Shown here piece by piece: positions 46,768 through 59,400 of a stretch of DNA of 64,000 nucleotides. The first letter of the stretch is position 1. Every line of letters begins with the position of its first letter. Under the pieces are notes generated by a model. That model had not been told where the DNA came from. It saw nothing but the letters and a program-made list of their open reading frames with translations, and did not search any database. The stretch lies in contig KB297637.1 of the NCBI GenBank assembly GCA_000328365.1, forward strand, positions 228,158 to 292,157, given 5' to 3'. This stretch comes from Capitella teleta. Lineage: Eukaryota > Annelida > Polychaeta > Capitellidae. The position numbers were made by a program, and so were the translations under genes.

Positions 46768-47639
46768 CTTGCAGTCGTGGAGGATCGTCTGAGAATGAAC
46801 CCAAGTCTGATCTCACGAATCAGAGGATGTGAACTTCGGTTTAGTTTCCAGGCATGCTGGCAAAAGGACACCAATCGTTATTTCGATTATTGCATTGTGT
46901 TGCATCGAACAAAAATTCAGTAACCTCATTCAATTGATGTGTAATTAGCATAAGGCCGGTCGAACTACGATCACGCATTGTACCAAAAGAAAGTTGACCC
47001 AGAAAGCATGGTAACATAATTTGTGTTAGTACATTGAACGGAAGAGCTATGCAACACCAGCGGTCTACGGATTGAAGAGAATCATTTTTTTTTTACACGC
47101 ATCTCAAATGTTGTGTCACGTATATTAACTTGTATATTAACATATATATTAAGTATAGATTAAAACAATCGGACATTTTCTTTTATGTAATTTGCTGGAG
47201 TTTGAGCATGTCCAAATACTTTTTTATGTTATTGCTTTGTGTTATCGTGAGCCTTTTTTTAAAATTCTTTCTTTATATTACTGTGAGTTTCACGACGAGC
47301 ATGTCTTCGACACCAAGACAAGGCTACCAAGTACCCGTGCTGATGGCCTATCATGTCTGATTTCCTCTTATGCATTAGGAATGCACCTGAACCCAAATAA
47401 TCGACAGCCTTTTGGTACATAAATTGGCAAAAATACTCAATTGTTGTATCCCAATTTTGTATCTGTTTGTATGGTTATATTGATTGAGAATCTGTCGATT
47501 CAAACGTCTTGTAACATGTTAAGCTTCCGAGCGTATGGTATGATAACCTGTTAATTAATGAACGATATATTTTATTATGTTGCTTACTCCATCCAGTTGG
47601 CCGAGATAGAGATTGGTTAGTGTCCATTTGGCTATCGGT
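46768..47639. other. Upstream region of the PAN-fibrinogen gene
   Basis: No core promoter signal is clear before the ATG at 46767. Open frames at 47130-47422 encode Phe/Leu-rich chance peptides. Confidence 0.4.
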
Positions 47640-48140
47640 AATACATCTACATGTACATCTTCACTGGTTCCCTCGAATCTGGGCTGTACCCACCGCGAAT
47701 TTGAATTTGTAAGAATATCATAACGGCCGCCAATGAGCGGAGGCGTTATGAAAATGCATTTTGATACTTTAGCATTGGGTGAATGGCGAGAGTGATCTTT
47801 CACGATCTTATATATATAATGACACAGGCACACGCCCATGACAGGTGGTATCTCATTGGCTGCTATTTATAGTAACATTTAGTAAACTGGTCGCATTCAG
47901 CAAATACTGTGAATTCATTTTCACTCGCCTCGCCTTGTGAGTCCTCTTGGGAATTCCAAGTGACGTCATGTGAAATCGAGTGAAATGGATGTACCAAAAC
48001 AGGGGTGAGTTTTCATCGGTGTGTGCCGGTGCTTCTTTTCAGAAGCGCCGGAGACCAGTGAATATGTACATCATAACGCTTTATTCGTAAGGGCATAGGT
48101 GCGTTATGATTTTATTTCAAGTTGCGTTGAAATGCGTTAT
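47640..48140. repeat. Repeat region with inverted GTACAT-TTCACTGGT blocks and CATAACG motifs
   Basis: GTACATCTTCACTGGT near 47652 recurs inverted near 48053 (CCAGTGAATATGTAC, one mismatch plus). CATAACG or its complement appears at least five times (near 47719, 47745, 48072, 48102, 48134). The centre resembles 44860-44960. It may be a decayed inverted-repeat element. Confidence 0.4.
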
Positions 48141-48187
48141 GATACAAGAGATTATTCGTCGCATAGAAGTTGACCGACCACGATTGC

Positions 48188-48268
48188 AAAGACCCCCCCC
48201 CCCAAAAAAAAAAAAAAATAAATAAATAAAAAAAATAATAATAATTATAATAATAATAATTAATAAAT
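48188..48268. repeat. Low-complexity C-run and A/T-rich tract
   Basis: A C9 run is followed by A14, TAAATAAATAAA and TAATAATAAT sequence. It looks like the poly-A-like tail of a retroelement followed by slippage. Confidence 0.8.
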
Positions 48269-48269
48269 C

Positions 48270-49470
48270 TAGTAGTTGTGCTGAGAAGCCATTAGCTCAA
48301 GTTCAAGGGATTTCATCGCAGAATGGCGCTGTCTGAAAAACAGAACATTCACAGGTCTGACTGAAAAACAAATGAACGACCGAAATTTGAAATGTGCTAA
48401 TTGTTTTTGTAATGATAGTGACTTGACACCGAGCATAGATATTGAGGATGGCTTTAATACTATGGGGCTAATACAGATAGCATAATCGGTTGAACTACCG
48501 ACTGCAATCTCGCCAGCATGCGTTTGTAGCATCAAAATGAAAATTATCGATTTAGAGTTAAATATATTAGGCAAGGGTATCCGCCCAACTGCTAAATATG
48601 GTATGACTGTGTGTGCTATTGTGTACAGCAGAATACAGGATAAAGAATCCTTGCAATCAACCACCTATTCCAAAATGTGCCAGTATGCGATTATATGCTA
48701 AGACTCTCCATAAAGGGCATCTGGCCACACACAGGTGTTATGTGGCTGGCAACATTTATGGGCGCTCAGATTCTTCCCCGCGTAAATGTTACGGACAGCG
48801 AGCAGTCTGTTGTGAAAGTGTGTACATTATTATTTGGTCTGTATCAACAATATATATATAATTAAAATGTTATGCACAGGTAGTAATTTCAACATGAGAT
48901 GAATACATTTCGGTGAGGCGTGGTGGAATCTGCCTCCTTGCTCCGACTCGCTCCCAGACGAAGGTGGCGTCGTTGAAGCAGTAACATCGAAGCATTCGCG
49001 GCCAGGATGACAATTAGAATGGACCACAATTCGCTTTGTGGGGTCCCATAAAAAGGCCCTAAACGACAGGACCTAAACGCGAGATACGTCAACATTGATG
49101 GTTCGCATTGAATTGGTTGTCCATTCTGCTTTCTTTTTTACAGCAACACAAAACAAACTAAAGAGACGAGAAATTTTTGTTAATCTGCGCCTCAGCATTT
49201 CCAACCGAACGAAAATCTTAGCTAAACCGGCCTACGCCAAAATATTCATTGTAAATAAGAATCTGAATTTGATCAACAATGCTTGCTGATCCAATATTTT
49301 AAAATATTTATTCCGGATACCAATATGATATTACACATGAATAATACATGCATTGAAATTAGATATATGACCCACAATTACTCTGAATAAGCGTCATGCA
49401 GTGCGACATATTCGGCTGCCATCAGAGTCCCTTTAATCAATTAAAGGTGTGCTGTGCGCGTCATCCACCT
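48270..49470. other. Intergenic with a weak SINE remnant
   Basis: At 48608-48655 (GTGTGTGCTATTGTGTACAG, CAGGATAAAGAATCCTTG) a faint match to the SINE body is visible. A minus-strand open frame at 48889-49095 starts with a hydrophobic stretch (ELWSILIVILAANASMLLL) but has no further support. Confidence 0.4.
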
Positions 49471-50251
49471 TCACTTTCCGGACGATGAACCTCGACAGAT
49501 CGAGATGGACGATTGACTAATTGATGTGCCGAAAATTGACATGAATTTATGTTGAACGTAGAGTACGTCTCTATTATCAGCTTTTCCTCCCAAACACGTG
49601 TCCTTTGTGGGGTCACATTGACATTGGTCAGCTTGACTCGATCCACACCAGAACTCTGGGGATGTGTTTGTTGTGTCGCCTAATCCTGTTTTTCTATCGA
49701 AATGTATCAATAACCATTCCCACAATCGCTCTTGGTGTGAGGGTCAGCTGAAATGAGAGCTAAAGTACAGACGCCAAGCTGCGGTTTCGGTTAACATTTG
49801 CAACACTGCAGGGATTAAGGCGGTGGTACATGAATTTCAACAAAAATCATGACATCGCATGCATCTTAATTTTTCCATAACGATGAAATGTTGCAAAATC
49901 AAATATAAACGATATCAGGAAACTATCAAATAAATGACGCAATGACTAGAAATGAATTGTCAACGTAATGTAACGCATTGTAAGGCTGAGAGTTAATCCC
50001 TCGCCGCTCAGATTCTTTTTTTTTTTTTTTTTTTTTTTTTGATTATGCCGATTCAGCACATAATAATTTTACCGAAATGATGAGCTCGCAAAATGATGTG
50101 TGTGCACCACACTAAGAATGTGTATTAAAAAAGAACCTGTGTTTCATATCAATGGTGTGTGTATACGAGAACACGCCGGCCCGGAGAGGAGCCCCAGAAG
50201 AACAATAATGAAGACATAAAGATATTTTGAGCCAATCAGCGACTGCCTCAT
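49471..50251 (-). CDS. Candidate small secreted Cys-containing peptide (2 exons, 97 aa)
   Basis: Exon 1 (50167-50251) starts at an ATG and encodes a clean signal peptide, SKYLYVFIIVLLGLLSGPACS. It ends before GTATAC. Exon 2 (49471-49679) follows a TTAG acceptor and adds DTTNTSPEFWCGSSQADQC, QCDPTKDTCLGGK and a Ser-rich end (SICRGSSSGK). Together they make 294 nt with no internal stop. The acceptor lacks a pyrimidine tract and the donor is only fair. The pairing is therefore an inference. The exon 2 Cys cluster could instead be a relic of a larger secreted protein. No family is recognised. Confidence 0.3.
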
Positions 50252-51284
50252 CCAGACCGGAAGCGCTCCATTGCCGACTGTGAGTGAATTCGTAGCATAA
50301 AAGCCAGCAATTAATTCACACAAAATTATGCGTTCATTGTTCGGAGCATTGTTGTCGTAATGCGTTCTGTTGATTCGCTGAATGTGATGTATTGACGATT
50401 GTTCTGTACAATACATTGTTAATGTATTGTGCGGGGAGGAGGATGAGATAAGGTGTCGCATTGAGGCAGCCAAGACCGAGAGACAGGACCCAAGAATCCG
50501 ATCAAATATGATATCTACAAGATGTCACGAAAACATGCAGATAGACTGCTTATGAAATTCAACTACGAATTATTCAGATGTGAGACAGTGTTACAGTTAT
50601 GGATAGGGACTTATATTAATATATATATGGTATGCATAGGGAATTCGGACTTATGAGCACTCAGACTCATTAGTCTTGACCTATTGACCCCATCCCTGCT
50701 CGATACAACTTGCCGTCTCCGAATTAGGTGCGTTCAGGTACAGGTCTAATCAGTATGTGATTGGTGTTCATTGCCTTCGCTGAGTGACGCACTGCTCTTT
50801 TATGACCCAGAACGTCGTCTCTGAGTTCACGTGAGCGAGATTTATACGCCTCGTGACGTCACACGGAACCATCATTCCGTTGTAGTGTGACTGACTGCGT
50901 CCATTGTACTGTCTGCAACATTGAAAATTCAGAGCATTTAAACGGGTCAAATGATTTACTAATTGTTGGTTTGGTTTTTGTTTGTTTGTTTGTTTGTTTT
51001 TTTTTTTTTTTTATTTTACATTGACTTTCTTTGGAGAACCATAAGCACTCTACTTTTCTTGAAATATCTTGCTTTGTGTTAATATTTGTAGTTCTATCAA
51101 TGTAGAATATTTACCGACCTTTCTACAATAAATCATTTTCATCCATTCATTCATGACCAATGCAAAGTGCTGCGTTGTGTTTCATGTTATGTTAATTTGC
51201 TCACCCTTTCACGACTCAATGACCGTATACACGAATGTTGCATCACACCTCATTCCTTAAACACAGTCGCCTTTTTTTCTCTGC

Positions 51285-51890
51285 AAAATCGTGAGAATCA
51301 TATACATTGGCGTTACCATCACACAAGATATGAGGCAGGAGCATCTAATGAAGAGGAGGATTGCGATTGCAAAATCCAAATTCTGGGAGAACAAGGAATT
51401 CCTGAAAAGAAACCATTGTTTAAATTTCAAAAAAAAAAAAAGTTGCTCAAGTGCTATGTTTTTACTGTTTTTTAGCTACGGGTCTGAAACCTGGAATTTA
51501 GCAAACCTCTATGTCGCAAAATCAAATCCTTTGAACTGCAGTGCTATAGAAAATTTTAAAAATAAGCTGGAGAGACAGAGTCACCAATGATGCAGTTGAG
51601 GACCGTGCAGGAGGAACGCTTTTACTCAAAAATCTTATGTAGAGAAATATGCTGGTCATATTCAAAGAGGAAGTTCCAGCTTTTTACATAATGTAATTTT
51701 TGAAGGTGCTGAAATTGAAGGCACCAGAGACAGGGGCAGGCCCCGTAGAATGTGGCTGGATAATATCACTGGCTGGTCCAGGACATCCAGCTATGTGCAA
51801 GCTTAGCTGAGATTAAAGTAGCTTGGAGACGCTTGGTGGCCAACCTTCGAAACGAAAACGGCACTAATTGATTGATTGATTTGAATCGTT
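51285..51890 (+). mobile_element. LINE ORF2 C-terminal half, decayed, with (TGAT) tail
   Basis: Plus-strand frames show YIGVTITQDMR, RIAIAKSKFWENKEFLKRN, SYGSETWNLANLYV and GTRDRGRPRRMWLDNITGW. These are landmarks of the region after the reverse transcriptase in non-LTR elements. Frame changes near 51438 (an A-run) and after 51520 break it. The element ends with CACTAATTGATTGATTGATT near 51865-51882, a short TGAT tail like the long array at 22479. Confidence 0.75.
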
Positions 51891-51904
51891 AGAATAAGGA
51901 AATA

Positions 51905-52425
51905 CATATATAGAAACTACATTTTATTTAAAATCTTTTAAAGATCAAAGTAATGTTGGTTTTAGCGATGAAGTCAAAATTTTAGACAACACGCGTATTC
52001 TTAGATCCTCTAATAATGGTTTGATTTTATTTGAACATAATGTAAGAACTGAGACTTTTAAATCTTTTTTTTTTTTTTAACCATGCTTGTCACTTATGAA
52101 ATATTGTACCTGCCAATACTAGAGACTCACCTACTATTTCTATTTTTTAAACTTCATTTACTAGATTTTTATTTTTCAAACTTGGATAATAATTTTAGTG
52201 TTTTTAACTCTTGCACCATGACGTTATTTTATTCACATGACATTACTATTTTTATTCCATTATAACTTATTTATTCTTATTATAATTATTATTTTTTACC
52301 AAATTTACTTATTTATGTGAATAAATTTTTGTGGGTCATGCCTTTTATTATTCACTGTTGTCGTATTTATGGCATGAATTTTAATAAATAAATACATACA
52401 TAAATAAAATAAAATAAAAGAAACA
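51905..52425 (+). mobile_element. Probable retroelement 3' end with (AAATA)n tail
   Basis: A short frame ILDNTRILRSSNNGLILFEH...VRTETFKSFF resembles the end of a non-LTR ORF. A T/A-rich 3' region follows and ends in AATAAATAAATACATACATA + AATAAAATAAAATAAAAG (about 52380-52420). The class is uncertain. Confidence 0.4.
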
Positions 52426-53437
52426 CTCAGTAAGAAGTTGTCATCATAAATAAATCTACTTTGTATGCATCAGCATAAGAGGTTTCAGGAGTAATATATG
52501 ATCCCCGCTTGATCCTAGCTGACCATGCCACTGAGTCAATCGGTCAGTTCGGATCAGGTCCACTCGCAAATCTTGTTGGTCAATGGTCGCCAAAGTTGGT
52601 CAGTTGGAAACAATGTGCCGTTTGGCATGCTTTGCTCGTTAAGCTGATCAAGTGCGGTGTTCTTGGCCAAATGATTCACTGCTGTGGTTATCAACATTCG
52701 TTTTTGTTGTTGTTATCTATCTAAATATAAGTAACACCTCACGATAACAAAGATAGCAAATTATATCATCATGTGCGCAGCTGAAATTCTGTCTCTGTCA
52801 GTCAAATCAGCTCAACCGCGTGTCCCTAGCTATCCCTCGGTCACCACCCCCCACCCGCACCAATGACCCTAATTGCAATAGGTCACAGCCACGAAGAAAG
52901 CGTGAGAATTAACAAAACATCGATGCACGGTAAACAAACGGCAATCAGAGACAACAGGGACAACGCCGCATTGTCCTTGAGCAACCTGGAACATGCGAAT
53001 TCTGTTAAAGCAACATCCGCCGCTGTCACCTGCCCTCAAATCTGAAAGAGCAGCCGGATTATAGGAGCCGCTTGCTCGAAATTACGACAACGAGGCAATG
53101 TCCCAAAGACCCCTGCGCCTTCCCCTTTAGACCCCGAGGGAGTCCGCTCCTACTCTGACCAAACCTCTCCTTGATCTCAACCAAGCGAGGTCCGTTCACG
53201 GAGGGCGCAGCACCCAGCCAATGAGCGCCCTCAGCCCATCAGCCCGCGAGGTCTTTGCGCACAAAGAAGACGGAGCTTTTCGCGGATTTTATCAAAGTCA
53301 CATCAGCGCTTTCTGATGCAGCGTCAACGCAGGAGTATGTGGCGGCAAAAATAGATCAAAAGCAGCGCGGATTACTCTGTTCTACTGGCGCGCGGTGCCG
53401 GGAAGTGATTTGGGGAAATTATTCGGAGATTACTACT
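52426..53437. other. Upstream region and probable CpG-richer promoter of the nicotinic receptor gene
   Basis: From about 52860 to 53440 the sequence is visibly richer in G+C and CpG than the rest of the window. A CCAAT box lies at 53218-53222, about 220 bases before the predicted ATG. No TATA box is seen. An in-frame open run continues upstream of the ATG, so an earlier start cannot be fully excluded. The ATG at 53438 is preferred because it begins the signal peptide directly. Confidence 0.5.
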
Positions 53438-56400
53438 ATGGCGAATGTGATCGTGGTCAGCCTGTCCGTGTTCCTCTGCGTGACTGTGTTGCTCTGTGGT
53501 GAGTATGTACATGGATCCTCATTTTACATAAACATTGGCATCTTAATAGAAATCAGAGAGCTGTCAGTTTTTTTCCCTCTTAAACCGAGTTGTAACCATG
53601 GTAACTGGATTTTTTCCGGAAAATTGCGACATCGAAACTTGATATTGGAGAGATAATTTTTTTTAAAGCCCATCATAAAAATCAACACACTCTGTTTGAG
53701 TGATGTCAGCTTTCAACGCAAAAAAAGTGTTTATATGTTAAGGTCTGAGCATCAATTTAGACCACTCAATTGGGTGATACACAAAAACGGATGAAAGGAA
53801 TTGATAATATTGTGCAACAGGGTGGGTTCATGGAAGAAATTTCACAACTTTGGCCCGTTTTGGTGACAGAAGAACACAGACGACTCCTTCCACACAGTAC
53901 ACCAGTCCATTAAGTCCATTAAACTTCTTTCCTCTGTTCTCTGTTTGTATTTTGTGGCAAGACCTTTTTGAATTTCTCGGAAATTAGCTGTTTTGATTAT
54001 TGTGATTGATAATTATGCCGATAATAGTCCAATGAAATATCCGAACGTCATCGAATCCGAAACCGCTGATTCACTCGCGGTCTGTTGTCAAGCACAACAC
54101 ACAGCGCATTAAAATAAAACTGCTTCCCTCTGGAATAACTGGATGCTGACGAAATGAACACTAAATATCGTCTGTGTTCACCACGGCAATCATCCTTCAT
54201 AAATGCTTAACCATAAATGATGCCGAAGGACTCAGAGCAGAACTGAGCGAAATGCGACGCAAATGAGTGCATCGACGTCCAATGTTGACTTAGCAGATGC
54301 AATTTCATGTTAAGCATCGGGTGACTTCCATGTCATTAATTTCGTACACAAAGAAACGAAATCGTACTCCTGGTGGCATGTTCTCAACACTGACGTCTGC
54401 GAAATTGGAAAACTCGTATCACGTAATCTGAACATACGACAACATACGCTGTCATGGCTATACACTCGATTAATTTGAGCGTTCTTTTTGCTTTCTCTAT
54501 CTTCTTACGAAATTCCCCGTCATCGGGTATAGCATACATGTATAAGGTAACAGATACTGTGCACATTCATTGTCACTCGGAAGTTTATTGCTGTGGATTG
54601 ACATGTTTTGACGTCACTTCTCGCCGACGTGGAAGCTTATCTTCTCTTTTGCTGAGTACGACCGCATGTACGCATTGTTGTTTTTATAACGCAGGGTATA
54701 GTGAATACTTGTATAATTATTTAGGTGCAAAAGAGTTGCACTAGCACCACATTCAGTGTAAGCATCACACCAACGTAATTTCTAGTGTACTACAATTTAA
54801 CCTCTTACTCGCAAAATTTCCCAATGCAAATTGCATGAACATTTATTTGATTAATTGCAGGAACAATTGACAATGGTTCTGAAATTGATTTCATTTTTAA
54901 TTTGGTGGTCGGATTATTGCCCACCACTGTAAACCAATCAAAACTAATTAAGGTTACCGTTCCGGAAGTAGAAAGTCAAAGAGGACCTCTGTTCACTTCA
55001 GAAACTTTTTGGTTGGATTCTATTGGGAAAGATACTCCAAATTGAGTGTTTTTGCTTTTGGTCTAATCAATGCGAATATACCAATTTTGAAACGATCTGT
55101 TCATCATGAATAAATTCATCACCAATTAAAATACGGCTTTCTTACTCAACCAGAATAGCCCAAACGCGAACAACGTTTCTTTTATCAGAACAGCTGAAAG
55201 GACTACACACTCGCGGCTCTCATGGTGAACAAAGAGGACAATCGCTTTGATTATTTTACAAACGCATGAAATGAAACGCGAGATGAAGCAAGATTTCAAG
55301 CCTCTCAAATTCGATGCAGGTGTAATATCTTATAACTTGTCGGCCAAAATACGTGGTTGTCTCATATGGGATACACTTATCTTCCATCGATCGCTATTAT
55401 ATCAAAACAATCAAGGGTTCTATTTAAACCCCAGTCATCTACACGAGTCAATGATATGAACAGTCAAGAATCAATGACAGAGGCTTCCTGCATTTGACGC
55501 TTCTCATACCCACGTGTCATGATCAATATGTTAATAACTTAATATATATGTACAGCGCATGTACTGAAGAAACGGATAATGACATCCGCGGACATCACAG
55601 AGACAACAAAAGTTTCATGCTTTGAATGTTGCTCCCGTTTTTTCTTGCTCTCCTCTGCTCACTAATAGGCAACTTAGTCCTCACGCGATTTTGGTTTTTA
55701 TTTAGCTTAGCGCTGAGGCCGACCGAAGCTAACCTTTCACCTTATTTAGAGGATATTAGGAAGTCTAGCAAATTGAAGACACACGGTGGATTGCAACGCA
55801 CATTGCACAATCCAAACCCTCTGCTCTGCATGTTCTTTGAATCGGGGTTCGACTGAAGGGTAAGATTGGCGTGGAGAAGTTTCTAAATGACGAAGTTGTC
55901 TTATCGGAGGAAGCCGCCGTTCTTACGACTTACGTGGCCTGAATTTGTATACAGAGGGGTCCATGTGTTAGTTCACAGTGCTGTTTTTTTTGAGTTGTCA
56001 TTGGATGTGCTGAGATAGACAATGCTTCATGTCGTCCTCTCACCGTCTCCATGGGTCATTACTATCGATCTATCTTTCACCTGGAGGATGAATTAATGAT
56101 TTTTAAAGTTCTTTTTCAGACTGAAGGTCGCTGACCTAAGCCCTTGTATTAGTCGCTATTAATAAGGGATGAAATGAACACTTGATGAGATTGGCAGGCG
56201 AATGTAGGTCACGGGGACAGATGTGTGGGACGCGATGGACGATGGAGGGTGTCGTATGTCTAAGCTGAAATCAATGTCACTCTGAGCCTTGTCATCTGAA
56301 TGGATATAAACAGCGTAATGAAATGGGTCGTTTGTCAATTTCATCTGCAGCCTTCTTGTTGTTGACCGTATCGTAAAAAGCCTCGTAATGTTTTTGAAGG

Positions 56401-59400
56401 GTGTACTCCCTGTGGTTTTCGCTTTCATATATATACACTCGAATTACCCTCGCTCATTTCAGACGGCCATCACGTCCTCAGCGCCCTTGCTTCTGAGGTT
56501 GAAATTCGTCGCATCGTAGCATACTTTAACTCATTCTGGGTGTGATTATTGCAGACTCAATCCTATGTATGTATGGGTTCCCTTATTCGGACACTACACT
56601 TTTTTGTGCATGTTACATACAGTCAGACAATCTTAATTCTTCGTAGTTTATCCTGGCATTTTTTGAACCGATGTGTGATTATCAAAAATAAATATTTCTT
56701 GTAGAATTGTAAACCATTGAGGCTGGATCCACAAGGTCTGGGGTTTTTTTAATGTCGTTGTCCTTTGATGAGATACCAAAATTGAAACAGTTCTCTATAT
56801 TACATCGCTCACACTTCAATATTGTAATCGATTACACACCTGGATGCGATGATGAGCCGAGGTTCTCAAAGCTCTGGCGTCGACTAAATATTCTTAGCAA
56901 GCAGAGTGGAAGAGGCTCGTGGTTGACGTGGCGGTAATCAAAAGAACGGAAAGTCTTGCAGGTTCAAAGTGAAAGGATTTCAGCGCCTAAGAAGTCTGCA
57001 ATCCTTCATAAAATAGACGTCGGCTCCTTCCACGCTCTGCTTCGTCGCGTACACAATGGTGCTCAGCTGGCGAATCAGTGCTTCATCAGCGAATCAAAAC
57101 AAACTCTCGCAACACGCATAAAAGAGAGGCAATCAGACTGACGATCCCCGCTGAATGTCTCTATGAATGCACCATTGATGCACTGTTTTCCTTTACATAA
57201 TCGTTTATGGCATACCTTAAAAGTAGGAATACAATGTCAACGTTAGAAGAGTTTTTCCCCCATAAATGTAACCTGACAATTTCAACTTTTGAATAAGTGG
57301 GTATTCGATGAAAATTCACTTTTTTTTCTCTCTTCTTTTCGTTAGTCATGTTTAGAATGATGCAGTTGCAGAGTGTTTTATCGTGTTGTACTTTGAGCCG
57401 ATCAGACCTTGGCATCTTAATTCCCGCACCTCAAAGAGAGCATTGATCCCTCGAAATGCCATATGACCCGATGGCGTGTGGTCCGTGCATGTCTTTCTGC
57501 TGTCGACATTCCTGTTGAATCTTGGTCGTGTGGTGTCAGAACAATGAAGCCAGAGACCTTGGAAGTATTTTAATATTTATAACAAGAGCTTTGAAGTATC
57601 ATTGACTATGTTTTATTACTTTTGCTTAAATGATGTTGTGTCCTTCCTTTAGGTCAATACACCACACAGGAATGGCGTGTCAAAATTGTATTATTGACTC
57701 CGTTTCCCTCTAGACGTGAGATTCTGGCTTTCACCTCAACAAAAGCATCCATTCAGACCCCGCAAACCCATTCAGACCCTCATACCCGAAGAGGAATCCA
57801 CAATCTATCAAATGTACGGTTTTTAATCTCTCCCGTGTGGTCATCGCTGCCCACCGGTCAGCCTTAATTGGCCTGTTGATGGGGGGCATTAAGACATAGT
57901 AGCGAGTGACCCACTTGGCGAGAAGGACTCTTTGCATCTTGATGAATCGCCTGCTCATTCATCATGCAATTCTGCGTCATTTTAGAAGGCGACGAGCTCC
58001 TCTCGCTTGTTTGATGGATGACATGGAAGATGACCTTGGGATGACCTTCACGTCGTCCCTTCTATTGTGCAAAACTGACTTCCGAAATCGAAAATGCTGA
58101 TGTTCCTACCTGTAAAGGTCGTCTTGCATACATTAACCTGCAATGTTTGACACAAGATCACATTGCTTCTCATTTAAGGAACAGCTCAATTATGTCATAT
58201 TATGAATACATGAATATTCCATTACTTCAATTTTGTTCCAGAATGCACTAACAAGAAAGCTTCAGAGGAACACCGCTTGTTCAGACGTTTGATGAAGGGT
58301 TACGAGAAGGCAGTGAGACCGGTGTTCAACTCAACACAGACGATTACTGTCAATCTCGGTCTCACACTCACACAGATCTTCGATATGGTTAGCTGTTTCC
58401 CGTAAGTCACTTCGTGATTCAAACTAATTTGGTTGCCCAGGATGAGAAGAATCAAGTGTTGACTGTGAACGTGTGGCTGGATCAGGTCAGTTGTAGATAT
58501 ACCAAAGGCATTCGATCTCATCGTTCATTTTGTCAGTCGTGGAAAGACGACAAGTTACAGTGGAATCCAGAGCAGTACGGTGGGGTCAAAGTGATACGAA
58601 TCCCGTGTGATTTCGTCTGGTTACCGGACATTGTGTTGTACAACAGGTGATACATCAAGGCATGCATATATTTTTCATAACCGCATTCATTTCAGCGTTG
58701 ACGATTACTCGGAGCCTTACATGCGTAGTCTGGCCATGTTGTCACACGATGGTATGATATTCTGGCCGCCGATTGTCAAGTTCAGATCGTCATGTAAAGT
58801 CGACATCACATATTTCCCATTTGATGACCAGGTGATGTTCAGTTGATTTATCATATTAAATTGAACTATAGTTGAATTGAAATTACAATTAAATTACATT
58901 ACAATTAAATTCCTTTCCCAGATTTGCAGCATGAAGATGGGATCTTGGGCCTACGACGGTCTACAAGTCGACGTCACTAACAATTCCGACAGCGTCGATC
59001 TCAGCAATTACATCGACAACGGAGAATGGCAGCTGATCCACGCGAAAGCGGTGCGCAACGTGAAATTCTACTCGTGTTGTCCGGAGCCATTCCCGGACGT
59101 CACGTTCTGGTTTCACCTGCGACGTCGAACGACTTACTACACTTTCAATATCATCATCCCATGCGCCATCCTATCCGTACTCACCCTCGGAGGCTTCCTT
59201 CTACCGGCTGACTCAGGTGAGAAGGTCAGTCTGGGGCTGACCGTTCTGCTGGCGTTCTCTGTCTTCATGCTGCTCATCGCGGAGAACATGCCGGCCACCT
59301 CGGAGTTCGTGCCTCTCATCGGTGAGTGGTTCTCTCGTTGCTATGTGCATGGGTATACGTATTACGTCACCCCAGGGTTGTATTTGACTGTGATCATGGC

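Noticed and set aside
48889-49095. 68-codon minus-strand frame with a signal-like hydrophobic stretch
   Set aside because: The hydrophobic stretch lies 30 residues from the ATG, Arg-rich sequence follows, and no splice partner is found.
55626-55856. 76-codon frame with a hydrophobic N-terminus inside the nicotinic receptor intron
   Set aside because: It looks like a secreted peptide at first, but there is no dibasic or Cys pattern and no promoter or splice support.
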